Below are positions 1-8,887 of a stretch of 41,515 nt of DNA, in pieces. Position 1 is the first letter of the stretch. Each line of letters starts with the position of its first letter. Under the pieces are notes generated by a model. That model made no database searches, had not been told where the DNA came from, and was given only the letters and a program-made list of their open reading frames with translations. This DNA is from UBA6136 sp964386975 (GTDB taxonomy: Bacteria > Pseudomonadota > Gammaproteobacteria > Methylococcales > Methylococcaceae): positions 1 to 41,515 of the forward strand of contig CAYLUS010000019.1 in NCBI GenBank assembly GCA_964386975.1. The letters are read 5' to 3'. The translations under genes were made by a program, and so were the position numbers.

Positions 1-320
1 CCTTCAAATCCCTCTTCGATATTCACCAGATGAGTGAATCCCTTGGCCTTCAGAAATTCAGCAGCCTGCAAGGATCGCTGCCCACTTCGGCACAGCAAAA
101 AAATCGGCGTATCAAGGCCCGCGAGCGATTGGACCTCTTTCAGGAAATCCGGGTTCAGGCGCATCTCGGGGGCGAATTTCCACGGAATATTTCTGGCCCC
201 TATGGGATTACCCACAAACTTGGCTTCAACCGGGTCACGGACATCGATGAAGAGCGCAGCCTGACTGCGCATCAGGGCCTCGTGGGCCTGTTTGGGATCC
301 ATGCGTTTAATCGTGGTCAT
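1..320 (-). CDS. Rhodanese-like domain protein, 3' end cut by window edge
   Basis: The frame opens with ATG at 318-320 and stays open to the window edge, giving 106 residues of a single rhodanese domain. The active-site loop is visible as LLCRSGQRS with the catalytic cysteine at residue 77. An N-terminal FIDVRDPVE block (about residues 24-32) is the usual CH2A-type motif. Single-domain rhodaneses move sulfane sulfur from thiosulfate or persulfides to a thiol or cyanide acceptor in the cytoplasm. No signal peptide is visible. The gene lies 44 bases downstream of trkA on the same strand and may be read from the same transcript. A sulfur-transfer role would fit an organism carrying sox genes, but that is inference. 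The C-terminus is missing, so a fusion to another domain cannot be excluded. Confidence 0.85.
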   Translation of the reverse strand, partial: MTTIKRMDPKQAHEALMRSQAALFIDVRDPVEAKFVGNPIGARNIPWKFAPEMRLNPDFLKEVQSLAGLDTPIFLLCRSGQRSLQAAEFLKAKGFTHLVNIEEGFE

Positions 321-364
321 ACAATGCCTGGTGCCTTGAGTGAGTCATTCAGAATCTAGGAAAA

Positions 365-1735
365 TCAGGGCTCCGCGGTCTCCTGGAAGATTCGCTCAAC
401 CGCCGGAATCAGTTTTTTGTCCAAAAGGAACATGATGACATGGTCGCCATCTTCAATCACGGTATCGTGGTGGACCTGAAGGACTTCTTCATCTCGCACC
501 AGCGCCCCCATCACCACGCCCTCGGGAATCCGGATCTGCTTGATGGGAACGCCAATCACCTTGGATCGCCCGGCTGCACCATGGGCGATGACCTCGATAG
601 CCTCAGAGGAGCCATGGCGCAAGGAATGAACCTGAGCAATATCGCCCTTTCGGATGTAGCGCAGCAAAGCGCTGATGGTGGCCTGTTGAGGCGAAATCAC
701 CAGATCAACATACGATGCATCCACAATATCGGCATAGGCATCGCGATTGATGAGGCAAATGACCCGCCGCGCGCCCAGGCGTTTGGCCAGCATGGAGGAG
801 AGAATATTGGCCTCATCGTTGTTGGTGATGGCACAGAACACATCCACTGAGTCAACACTCTCACTTAGCAGCAGCTCTTTGTCCGAGGCATCGCCCACAA
901 GCACGGTCGTGTGGTGGAGTTCTGCGGCAATCTTTTCGGCCCTTGAAGGATCCCGCTCGATAATCTTGACCTGATAGTGATTTTGAAGCGCAAGCGCAAC
1001 CCGCTTGCCGACATGCCCGCCACCAGCGAAAACCAGACGCTTGTAGGGTTTCTCTTCCCTTCGAAGCTCCTGCATGACCTTTTTAATTTCCTCGGAGGTC
1101 GCGAGAAAGAAGACTTCATCACCATCATTAATGATGGTCCGGCCATTGGGCGCAATGGGTTGGCCATCCCTGAAGATCGCTGCGATTCGGGCATGGAAGT
1201 TCGGCACATGCTGGTGCAACTCGCGAACCTCCCGTCCGACCATCGGCCCGCCTCGAACCGCCCTCACAGAGACCATGCGAACCCGACCCTCTGCAAAGTC
1301 AAGGACCTGGGTTGCGCCAGGATATTCCAGCAAGCGACCGATATGCTGGGTAATGATCTGCTCGGGACTAATCACAAAATCGATCGGAATGGTCTCTGGC
1401 GAAAAGAGTCCGGGGTAGGCGAAATACTCCATGGCCCGCACTCGGGCGATCTTGGTTGGAACCTTGAAGAGAATATCGGCCATCTGACAGGCCAGCATAT
1501 TGGTCTCGTCATCGCTGGTCGCGGCAATCAGGAGGTCCGCCTCCTGGGCGCCGGCATTTTGAAGGACCGTCGGGTGGGCAGCACTGCCCTGCACGGTCCG
1601 AATATCAAAACGGGTCTGCAGGCGCTCCAGTTGCTCAGAGTTACTGTCCACCACAATCAGATCGTTGTTCTCGGTCGACAAACTTGCCACGAGACTGCTG
1701 CCAACCTGCCCGGCACCCAGAATGATGATTTTCAC
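365..1735 (-). CDS. trkA: Trk potassium uptake regulator TrkA
   Basis: This 456-residue protein has the duplicated layout of TrkA. The first NAD-binding RCK domain starts with GAGQVGSSLV (residues 7-16), with a RCK-C segment around 140-225. The second Rossmann repeat starts with FAGGGHVGKRVA near residue 236, followed by a second RCK-C segment to the end. TrkA is the cytoplasmic nucleotide-gated ring that binds NAD(H) or ATP and controls potassium flux through TrkH or TrkG. No trkH lies next to it here. Length and motif order match the family, so the start at ATG 1735 is secure. It follows cysQ with a 65-base gap on the same strand and precedes the rhodanese gene. Confidence 0.96.
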   Translation of the reverse strand: MKIIILGAGQVGSSLVASLSTENNDLIVVDSNSEQLERLQTRFDIRTVQGSAAHPTVLQNAGAQEADLLIAATSDDETNMLACQMADILFKVPTKIARVRAMEYFAYPGLFSPETIPIDFVISPEQIITQHIGRLLEYPGATQVLDFAEGRVRMVSVRAVRGGPMVGREVRELHQHVPNFHARIAAIFRDGQPIAPNGRTIINDGDEVFFLATSEEIKKVMQELRREEKPYKRLVFAGGGHVGKRVALALQNHYQVKIIERDPSRAEKIAAELHHTTVLVGDASDKELLLSESVDSVDVFCAITNNDEANILSSMLAKRLGARRVICLINRDAYADIVDASYVDLVISPQQATISALLRYIRKGDIAQVHSLRHGSSEAIEVIAHGAAGRSKVIGVPIKQIRIPEGVVMGALVRDEEVLQVHHDTVIEDGDHVIMFLLDKKLIPAVERIFQETAEP

Positions 1736-1800
1736 GAAGACGCTTCCTGTACTGATCGCTCGAGCGCGATTCTAGCAAGGACTGACCGCAAGCTGGCGTC

Positions 1801-2604
1801 TCAGACAGGATCAAGCGGCCATGAAACCGCCGGATCACCATAGGCCAGAAAAAAAGGATTCAAGAGGGTCTCACGGGTGTTGTAACGCAGGGGTGCGCCC
1901 TGCAGATCGACGACCGCGCCCCCCGCTTCAACCAGAACACACTGGGCGGCCGCCGTATCCCACTCAGAGGTAGGTCCTAATCGTGGGTACAAATCCGCCA
2001 GCCCTTCTGCAACCCTTAGGAACTTGAGCGAACTTCCAACCGAGGTCAACTCACACGTCCCAAGACGGGGCAGGTAGTCGGAGAATGCAGCGGAGGCATG
2101 GGATCGGCTGCCGAGTACCCGCAAGGGCGATGACGGCGGGCATTGCGTGCGAATGGCCTTTGCAGGCTCACCCCATCGGCACTTGAAGGAACCGCTGCCC
2201 CGGTGGGCAAAATAAATCTCACCGCTCACCGGCGCATGGACCACCCCGATCACCGGTTCATGGCGATGGATCAGCGCGATATTCACGGTGAATTCGCCAT
2301 TGCGTTTGAGAAACTCCCGGGTGCCGTCGAGGGGATCAACCAACCAGTAGGTCTCCCATTCTGCCCGGCTTTCAATGTTTTTTTTAGAAGATTCTTCAGA
2401 AAGTACCGGGAAGGGACCGGCCTCAAGAAGCCCTGTCTCAATGTGTTGATGGGCCAGCAGGTCGGCCTCGGTCAGCGGCGTCCGATCCTCCTTCTCAAGG
2501 ACGTCCACCTCCCGTTCATAAACGGTAAGAATGGCAATCCCGGCCTCATGGGCAAGACCACAGGCAAGGGCGCTGAGACGCTCGAGCGATGTCGCATCCA
2601 TCAT
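1801..2604 (-). CDS. cysQ: 3'(2'),5'-bisphosphate nucleotidase CysQ
   Basis: A 267-residue member of the inositol monophosphatase/CysQ superfamily. The metal-binding signatures are DPLDGTREF (about residues 92-100), with an upstream acidic VLSEESS site near 67-73, and the C-terminal EWDTAAAQ motif near 214. CysQ removes the 3'-phosphate from PAP and PAPS, which protects sulfate assimilation and sulfotransferase reactions from product inhibition. The TREFLKRNGEFTVNIALI block after the first motif is typical of CysQ rather than SuhB. The ATG at 2602-2604 overlaps the stop of the upstream oxygen-chelate gene by 4 bases (ATGA), so translation is probably coupled. The second residue is also Met, so the start could be one codon later. 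Confidence 0.93.
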   Translation of the reverse strand: MMDATSLERLSALACGLAHEAGIAILTVYEREVDVLEKEDRTPLTEADLLAHQHIETGLLEAGPFPVLSEESSKKNIESRAEWETYWLVDPLDGTREFLKRNGEFTVNIALIHRHEPVIGVVHAPVSGEIYFAHRGSGSFKCRWGEPAKAIRTQCPPSSPLRVLGSRSHASAAFSDYLPRLGTCELTSVGSSLKFLRVAEGLADLYPRLGPTSEWDTAAAQCVLVEAGGAVVDLQGAPLRYNTRETLLNPFFLAYGDPAVSWPLDPV

Positions 2605-3824
2605 CCCAGCGGGGACCTGACCCCTGCGTCCTGCCCTGCTGCATAGGTGAGCTTGGCGACATTGTCCTTTGTGAAGAACCCTTCAAAATCACCAAACCGC
2701 TGAACATATTCGATGATCAATGAGGAAAACTCGGAGGCCGATGAAAAGACCTGCTTCAGCCCCTCGCTGCGGGAACCAACGGTATCCAGCAAAAATCCTT
2801 TTCCCTGCCCCCGGATCGCATCGACGACCACATCGATGTATTCCTTGCCGCCGCGCTGTCCGTCTTTGACCTCCACCGCAAGATGATGAAGTCTTGGCCC
2901 ATAGTTCCTCACAAAGGTTTCCGTGGGACTTGGCAGGTGATCCAGGTGACTCAGGCAATAGGGCTGATTGCCGGCCGTGAAAACCTTGGCCGGGCTCAGG
3001 GACTCCGGCACATTGCGAATACTTTTGGTCACGTTGGTGGATGAATTCTGATCGGTGATGTCATAGCTTCCCCAATAGTAGTAACTCGACAGTGCCAGAT
3101 ATTCAAGCAAAGCCACCTCGCGGTTCTGGCTGTAGACTCGAGTTGCCAGGTGATCGATCGGGCAGAGCAATTCATTGATGCCGAGTCGCTCCTGCATTTC
3201 CTTGCCCCGCTCGCTTGCGGCCTGAGCGGCGCGCGAGAGCGTGCATTCGCCGTGCTGATACACCCTGATCTGATCCGAGGCCCGCTCCATGTATCCCACG
3301 ACATTCTGGGTATAGGGGGATGGCTTAGAGAGAGACACATTCAATGGCAGATCCAGATCGGCCAACTGGCCGACCTGAAAGAACCTGAAGGCGCGCTCCA
3401 TTTGCTGGGCGACGACCTGATGACGATCCTGACAGCGCAGGATCTCGCCAAGGTAGCGACTGTGAGGTCGTCGCGCACCCACCGGATAGAGGTCATTCAG
3501 ACTCCTGAAGATATCCGTGAAATCCGGCCGCTTGGGTTCTCGCAGCAGGATGTCCGGAGACTGCATATCGATCCTCAGCACATGCGTCTGGTGATTGGCA
3601 CTATCGAGCGTGACCAGGTAATGGTAGGGCGTCATGAAGGCCAATTCGGCAATATACTCCACCGAGTTACCCGGCTCGACACTGATCATCAGCGCTTCAA
3701 TTTCACCAATCATCTCCGTCAGACCCGAGCGGTCTCTTTCTTCCAAAAGACACGGCAATGCCTCCTCAAAAAAGTCGGAGTTGCGCTTATCGCCAAAACG
3801 GGGTGTCGAAGTCGAAAGACTCAT
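2601..3824 (-). CDS. HPPD-like vicinal-oxygen-chelate (glyoxalase/dioxygenase fold) protein
   Basis: A 407-residue protein whose C-terminal half resembles 4-hydroxyphenylpyruvate dioxygenase-type vicinal-oxygen-chelate proteins. The three expected metal ligands can be placed: His225 in PIDHLATRV, His314 in RLHHLAVEV, and Glu372 in LIIEYVQRF. The segment GDFEGFFTKDNV just after the glutamate resembles the conserved C-terminal GFGEGNF block of HPPD. About 210 N-terminal residues do not resemble a domain I can name. The 2-histidine-1-carboxylate arrangement predicts an iron(II) enzyme, possibly an oxygenase on a 2-oxo acid or aromatic substrate, but the substrate is unknown. Its ATG overlaps the stop of the 1100-residue transglutaminase gene by 4 bases, and its own stop overlaps cysQ by 4 bases. 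It is therefore an integral part of this operon. Confidence 0.75.
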   Translation of the reverse strand: MSLSTSTPRFGDKRNSDFFEEALPCLLEERDRSGLTEMIGEIEALMISVEPGNSVEYIAELAFMTPYHYLVTLDSANHQTHVLRIDMQSPDILLREPKRPDFTDIFRSLNDLYPVGARRPHSRYLGEILRCQDRHQVVAQQMERAFRFFQVGQLADLDLPLNVSLSKPSPYTQNVVGYMERASDQIRVYQHGECTLSRAAQAASERGKEMQERLGINELLCPIDHLATRVYSQNREVALLEYLALSSYYYWGSYDITDQNSSTNVTKSIRNVPESLSPAKVFTAGNQPYCLSHLDHLPSPTETFVRNYGPRLHHLAVEVKDGQRGGKEYIDVVVDAIRGQGKGFLLDTVGSRSEGLKQVFSSASEFSSLIIEYVQRFGDFEGFFTKDNVAKLTYAAGQDAGVRSPLG

Positions 3825-6800
3825 TGCGGGCTCCGGTCAGTCACGTGGGGGTTCCATCGAAGATCAAGGGTCATGGGGAATTTCGGATTGAGGCTGTGTC
3901 TGATCGGTTCCATGAACCCCGGGTTATGGCCATGATCCCAGAACCGAGCGCGGCGCCTGGCCTCCGCTTCGCCCGCGTTAATCGGAAAGCGATCATGGTT
4001 GCGACCTCCGGGGTGCACCGTATGATAGGTAAAGCCACCCATCGAGCGGCGGTTCCAGACATCATAGAGGTCAAACACCAAAGGCGTCTGAATGCCGATG
4101 GTTGGGTGCAGCGCAGATGGGGGAGACCAGGCCTTGAAGCGGACGCCGGCCACAGACTCACCGGGTGTTCCCGTGGGATGCAAGGGGAGTTCGCGGCCAT
4201 TACAAAGCACCCGGTACTGCTGACTGAGAAGGCCTCTCACCCGAACTTCCAGTCGTTCTACGGAGGAATCGACAAAGCGCGCACTGCGACCCTGCGCGAT
4301 CTCTTCACCCAGCACATGCCAGGGTTCAATCGCTTGCCGTAGCGTTAGCTCAATCCCCTCATAGACCACCTGGCCATAACAGGGAAAACGAAACGCAAGG
4401 AAGGGCTGCAGCCAGTCCGCATCAAACGCATGGCCATCGCGGTTGAGATCCTGCACCACCGCCCGGATATCGGCCTCGATGAAGAAGGGGAGCATGAACC
4501 GGTCATGCAATTGCGTTCCCCAAGGAATGAGGTCCGTGTCCAGCGGTGTCTTCCAGAATCGGGCAATTAGCGCTCGAATCAGAAGGGCCTGAACCAGCGA
4601 CATCTGGTAGTGCGGTGGCATTTCAAAGGCCCGAAGTTCCAAGAGCCCCTGACGTCCGATTGCGCTGTTCGGGTCATAAAGCTTGTCAATACAGAATTCA
4701 GCCCGATGGGTATTGCCCGTGATGTCGATCAGAAGATTTCGGAACAGTCGGTCCACCCGCCAGGGTGCCCGTGTTTCCAGGCCCGGCAATAGCGTCTCCC
4801 GGGCCTGCTGAATGGCGATCTCCAATTCATACAGTTGGTCATCGCGGGCCTCATCCACACGCGGTGCCTGCGAGGTCGGACCGACAAACTGACCGGAAAA
4901 CAGGTAGGAGAGACTGGGATGCTGCTGCCAGTAGGTGAGAAGACTGACCAAAAGATCGGGCCGCCTCAGAAAGGGGCTGTCCGCCGGTGATGCCGCACCC
5001 AGCGTGATGTGGTTACCACCCCCGGTGCCGATATGCCGCCCATCCATCATGAATTTCTCGGCGACCAGACCGCAGTTACGCGCCACTGAATAAAGGCATT
5101 GTGTTCGCTTCTCAAGAGTTTGCCAGTCCGATGAGGGATGAATATTGACTTCCAGAACCCCCGGGTCTGGCGTCACCGACATCGACTCCAGTCGAGAATC
5201 CTTAGGCGGTGGATACCCTTCAATTCGAAGCGCACTGGTGTGCCTGACTGCTACCCTTTCAATGGCACTCAATAGGGCGAGATAGTCCTCCAGATGGTCC
5301 AGTGGCGGGAGGAAGAGATGCAAGATGCCCTCGCGGATTTCAATGCACAGTGCCGTCCGAATGACCTCACCAGGTTTTGGCCGATCGACCGGTGAGCGCG
5401 CCTTGCCCGGTCGCCGGATATCAGCACGTTCAGGAAAGGGAGGTTCTGGTGAAAAGGGGTCCCTTGGAAAAGTCAGCTCAACCTCGTCCGGCGCCACCCA
5501 GGGCAAACTGCCCAGAGGAAGCCTCAGCCCCATCGGTGAATCTCCGGGCATCAGGTAAAGACGGTCCTGCCGAAGCGGCCACCGGCTGGATTGCCAACGA
5601 AGGCCTGCTCCATCACCCTTGAGTGGCAACACCAGACCCACCTCACGTGAAAGGCCTGCAGTCAGTGATTTGACCAGTCCCTTCCGGACATCTGCATTCT
5701 CAAGGTCGAAGGTATCAAGATCGAGATTCGAGGGGAGATTCATCTCCGCCTCCATGGCTTGCCATGGGTTCTCAAAGGCCGGAATCAGGTCGTTTTGATT
5801 AAGGTTCAGTGCCTCTGCAAGATGGCAGGCAAAATCCCTGACAAATCGGCCATCGAGGCGGGCATTTGGCACGGGATTCAGCAGTGATCGATCCTTCCAG
5901 AGCGGGACACCGTCCTTACGCCAGAAAAGACTCAGTGCCCAACGCGGCAATGGCTCACCCGGATACCACTTGCCCTGGCCGTAATGAAGTAGCGCACCGG
6001 GTGCAAAGGCGTATTCAAGCCCGCGGATCAGTTCTTGCCCCTTCAGCCACTTGCCGGGCCCCAGGGCCTCGGTGTTCCATTCAGCAGCAGCCATGTCATC
6101 GGCGGAGACAAACGTCGGCTCCCCGCCTTGCGTCAAGCGAACATCCATCGCGCTGAGCGCCTGATCCACCGCGGTCCCACACTCGCGGATCGATTGCCAG
6201 ACCGATGCGCTGTAGGGTGACGTTGTCCTTGGCGTTTCGTAAATCCGCTCAACGCGCATCGAGAACTCGAGGGTCGCCTCACAAATCCCTGTCATCCCGG
6301 TTACCGGCGCCGCCGAGGTTGGCACCGCCGAGACCGCCAGCGGAATATGCCCCTCTCCAGCCAGAAGTCCGGATGTCGCATCCATCCCTATCCAGCCTGC
6401 CCCGGGAATGAAGGCCTCACACCAGGCATGCAGATCCGTGAAGTCCGAGGCGGGTCCTTCCGGTCCCTCCAGTGGTTTCTCATCCGCCTTGAGTTGAATC
6501 AGGTAACCCGAAACAAAGCGGGCAGCAATGCCGAAGTGCCGGAGCAGCTGGACCAGCAGCCAGGCACTGTCGCGACACGACCCGGAACCGCGCGTCAGCG
6601 TGACCTCGGGGGCCTGAACACCCGGCTCGAGCCGTATGAGGTAGGCGACGGTCTCAGCGACCCTTTGATTGATGTAGACCAGGGCCTGCGTGATGGGGGT
6701 ACCAACGACCAATTCTTCCTCAAGCTGCCTGACAAACGCCTCAAACAGAGCCCCATGGGCATCTCTTTTCAAGGCAGGTCCCAACTCCTCTTTCAGGGGT

Positions 6801-7123
6801 TCTGGATAGGCGAAGGGGAATCGTTCAGCAAAGCCCTCAATAAAAAAATCAAAGGGGTTGATAGCCGTGATATCGGCAATCAGATCGACGCGAATCTCAA
6901 ATTCAGACGTCGGATCCGGGACATGCACGCGGGCCACAAAATTACCATAGGCATCTTGCTGCCAATGAATGAAGTGCTCCGCCGGGCGAACCGTCAGCGA
7001 ATAGGCATGAATGGGGGTTCGGCAATGGGCGGCCGGCCGCAGGCGCACCTCGTGCGGCGAGAGGGAAACCCGGCGATCAAATCGGTAGTGTGTCGTGTGA
7101 TGAAGCGCAACACGAATCGTCAT
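3821..7123 (-). CDS. Transglutaminase-like/DUF2126 fusion protein
   Basis: A 1100-residue protein. Residues 1 to about 85 form the bacterial transglutaminase N-terminal beta domain (VALHHTTHYRFDRRVSLSPHEVRLRP). A transglutaminase core follows with an intact triad: Cys183 in GSGSCRDSAW, His232 in LHAWCEA and Asp248 in GMDATSG. From about residue 310 to the end is the large DUF2126 region, including DGRHIGTGGGNHITLG near residue 685. Such cores act as thiol amidases or ligases. In this conserved neighbourhood the protein is proposed to hydrolyse or transfer amide bonds made by the ATP-grasp partner. There is no signal peptide, so it is probably cytoplasmic. It lies 25 bases after the Anbu gene and overlaps the oxygen-chelate gene by 4 bases. 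Length and layout match full-length homologues. The biochemical substrate is unknown. Confidence 0.93.
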   Translation of the reverse strand: MTIRVALHHTTHYRFDRRVSLSPHEVRLRPAAHCRTPIHAYSLTVRPAEHFIHWQQDAYGNFVARVHVPDPTSEFEIRVDLIADITAINPFDFFIEGFAERFPFAYPEPLKEELGPALKRDAHGALFEAFVRQLEEELVVGTPITQALVYINQRVAETVAYLIRLEPGVQAPEVTLTRGSGSCRDSAWLLVQLLRHFGIAARFVSGYLIQLKADEKPLEGPEGPASDFTDLHAWCEAFIPGAGWIGMDATSGLLAGEGHIPLAVSAVPTSAAPVTGMTGICEATLEFSMRVERIYETPRTTSPYSASVWQSIRECGTAVDQALSAMDVRLTQGGEPTFVSADDMAAAEWNTEALGPGKWLKGQELIRGLEYAFAPGALLHYGQGKWYPGEPLPRWALSLFWRKDGVPLWKDRSLLNPVPNARLDGRFVRDFACHLAEALNLNQNDLIPAFENPWQAMEAEMNLPSNLDLDTFDLENADVRKGLVKSLTAGLSREVGLVLPLKGDGAGLRWQSSRWPLRQDRLYLMPGDSPMGLRLPLGSLPWVAPDEVELTFPRDPFSPEPPFPERADIRRPGKARSPVDRPKPGEVIRTALCIEIREGILHLFLPPLDHLEDYLALLSAIERVAVRHTSALRIEGYPPPKDSRLESMSVTPDPGVLEVNIHPSSDWQTLEKRTQCLYSVARNCGLVAEKFMMDGRHIGTGGGNHITLGAASPADSPFLRRPDLLVSLLTYWQQHPSLSYLFSGQFVGPTSQAPRVDEARDDQLYELEIAIQQARETLLPGLETRAPWRVDRLFRNLLIDITGNTHRAEFCIDKLYDPNSAIGRQGLLELRAFEMPPHYQMSLVQALLIRALIARFWKTPLDTDLIPWGTQLHDRFMLPFFIEADIRAVVQDLNRDGHAFDADWLQPFLAFRFPCYGQVVYEGIELTLRQAIEPWHVLGEEIAQGRSARFVDSSVERLEVRVRGLLSQQYRVLCNGRELPLHPTGTPGESVAGVRFKAWSPPSALHPTIGIQTPLVFDLYDVWNRRSMGGFTYHTVHPGGRNHDRFPINAGEAEARRRARFWDHGHNPGFMEPIRHSLNPKFPMTLDLRWNPHVTDRSPQ

Positions 7124-7148
7124 CGGCCCTGCCCCATCCCTGGGAATC

Positions 7149-7883
7149 TTAAGGATTTAGCCAATCAGGGGCTGGCAGAGAGGCAAAAACGCCTCGCAGC
7201 CCATCACTCCAGCGTTTGCTGATCTGAGAAAAGTAGGCATCGTCCTGTGTGATGTGCTGGTTGATGCCCAATTCCAGGCTGGAGGCCTGATAGCAGGCAA
7301 GATCGATCGGAAATCCCACCGACAGATTGCTCCGCATGGTCGAATCAAACGAAACCAACACACATTTGACGACTTCATCAAGTGAGGTTTCCGGGCGGAT
7401 GACCCGATCCAGGATCGGCTTGCCGTACTTGGTTTCGCCGATCTGAAAAAACGGGGTTTCCTCTCCCGCTTCGATGAAATTACCCTCTGCATAGACCAGA
7501 CACAGGCGCATGCGCTCACCCCGAATCTGGCCACCGACGATGAAATTGGCACCGGCATCCACGTTACTCTGCGCCAAAAACACTCCATCGTGATATCGGA
7601 CTTGTCGCAGGCTCTCCCCAAGCAGCTGTGCCACATCAAACATCGAGTCCACATTCCAGATATTGCGTTGCTCCGGATGCAGGCCTTGTTGCTCGAGGTG
7701 ATTGATGGCGCTTTGGGTAATCGACAGATTTCCGGAACTCAAGATCACGATCACGCGATCTTGCGCCTTGACGAAAGTCCGCATCTTCTTGAAGCAGGAC
7801 ACCTGGTCAACCCCGGCATTGGTTCTCGAGTCGGAGGCGAAGACCAGACCGCTATTCAGTTTGAGGGCGACGCAATAAGTCAT
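7149..7883 (-). CDS. Anbu, proteasome-like beta-subunit peptidase
   Basis: A 244-residue protein with the N-terminal nucleophile layout of proteasome beta subunits. Thr2 follows the initiator Met, Asp18 lies in FASDSRTNAG, and Lys32/Lys33 lies in SCFKKMRTF. These match the Thr1, Asp17 and Lys33 positions of proteasomal subunits. Removal of Met1 would expose the catalytic threonine without a propeptide. Anbu proteins assemble into ring or helical particles in the cytoplasm, and their natural substrates are not established. The gene sits 21 bases after the alpha-E gene and 25 bases before the transglutaminase gene, in the order usually seen for this set. Little Shine-Dalgarno sequence is visible upstream of the ATG, so it may depend on translation of the preceding gene. 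Confidence 0.92.
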   Translation of the reverse strand: MTYCVALKLNSGLVFASDSRTNAGVDQVSCFKKMRTFVKAQDRVIVILSSGNLSITQSAINHLEQQGLHPEQRNIWNVDSMFDVAQLLGESLRQVRYHDGVFLAQSNVDAGANFIVGGQIRGERMRLCLVYAEGNFIEAGEETPFFQIGETKYGKPILDRVIRPETSLDEVVKCVLVSFDSTMRSNLSVGFPIDLACYQASSLELGINQHITQDDAYFSQISKRWSDGLRGVFASLPAPDWLNP

Positions 7884-7904
7884 AGTAAATTTTTAATGGG
7901 GCAC

Positions 7905-8882
7905 TCAGGCCACCTGCCGGTAAGCCATCGGTTCATCGAGCGCCCGCCGCGAAAGATAGGCCGTTTTGATTTCACGACTGAGTTGATCGGTCGCGGCCAG
8001 AAAGTCGGTCAGATACTCATGGAGGCCGCGGGTAAACACATCCTCGATCCGGCCGAAGTGAAGGCTGGCATGCATTTCGCCGGCAAGCCGTCGTGACTCT
8101 CGCCCCGAACCGCCATTGATGAATCCCAGCGCGGTCTCCACCTCGTTCATACAGGCATGCAACGAGCGCGGCATATCATCGCGAAGAATAAACAATTCAG
8201 CCACTCTCAAAGGGGAAATCACATCCTTGTAAATCTTTCGATAGGCCTCAAATGCGCTGACAGATTTCAACAAGGACCCCCACTGGTAGTAATCGGCCGC
8301 ACCGCCGACATCATGAACACTGGGCAACAGGATATGGTACTTGACGTCGAGAATTCGAGCCGTATTGTCGGCCCGCTCCAGAAAGGTCCCCAATCTCACG
8401 AAACTGAGGGCAATATCCTTGATGATGGTCCCCAAAGTGACACCGCGAAACAAATGAGAGCGTTCCTTGACCCAGTCAAACAGCTCGGTTCCGGCCACGT
8501 CAGGCTCTTCCCGGGCAATGCGCTCAATTTCCAGCCACGTGGCATTGATCACCTCCCACATCTCGCTGGTGATCGCACCTCGGACTGATCGGGCGTTCTC
8601 CCGAGCCTGATAGAGGCAACTGTAGATACTGGATGGATTGTCAGGATCCAGCGTCATGTAGTGGGTAACTTCGGCTCTTCTGGCAAGCCCATAGGTTTGC
8701 TCGTAGCCTGCCGCACACCCGGTGATATTCAGGGGGGCATACCACAAGAAAGCTTCGGCTCCTGCCAAATCCAAGGGCAACAGCGCCGATCGATGGGCCA
8801 CATCCAGAATGCGCGCGGTATTTTCAGCGCGCTCGATATGACGCGCCATCCAGTACAGGTTTTCTGCAGTGCGTGACAACAT
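7905..8882 (-). CDS. Alpha-E domain protein (DUF403)
   Basis: A 325-residue all-helical alpha-E protein. It starts with the hallmark MLSRTAENLYWMARHIERAENTA and has the internal LGTFLERADNTARILDVKYH repeat near residue 165. These glutamate- and arginine-rich helices define the family, whose members nearly always accompany circularly permuted ATP-grasp proteins and are proposed partners or scaffolds in amide-bond formation. Catalytic activity of its own is not established. The start is secure: a strong GAGGAG Shine-Dalgarno lies 8 bases before the ATG, and this GAGGAG is also the last two codons of the upstream ATP-grasp gene, which ends 5 bases before. That arrangement indicates tight translational coupling of the two proteins. 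Confidence 0.95.
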   Translation of the reverse strand: MLSRTAENLYWMARHIERAENTARILDVAHRSALLPLDLAGAEAFLWYAPLNITGCAAGYEQTYGLARRAEVTHYMTLDPDNPSSIYSCLYQARENARSVRGAITSEMWEVINATWLEIERIAREEPDVAGTELFDWVKERSHLFRGVTLGTIIKDIALSFVRLGTFLERADNTARILDVKYHILLPSVHDVGGAADYYQWGSLLKSVSAFEAYRKIYKDVISPLRVAELFILRDDMPRSLHACMNEVETALGFINGGSGRESRRLAGEMHASLHFGRIEDVFTRGLHEYLTDFLAATDQLSREIKTAYLSRRALDEPMAYRQVA

Positions 8883-8887
8883 GGGCT

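Noticed and set aside
977..1843. 288-residue plus-strand reading frame opposite trkA
   Set aside because: It is antisense to a clear TrkA gene and shows no recognisable motif.
6347..7222. 291-residue plus-strand reading frame opposite the transglutaminase gene
   Set aside because: It is a shadow of the strongly supported minus-strand gene and has no domain of its own.
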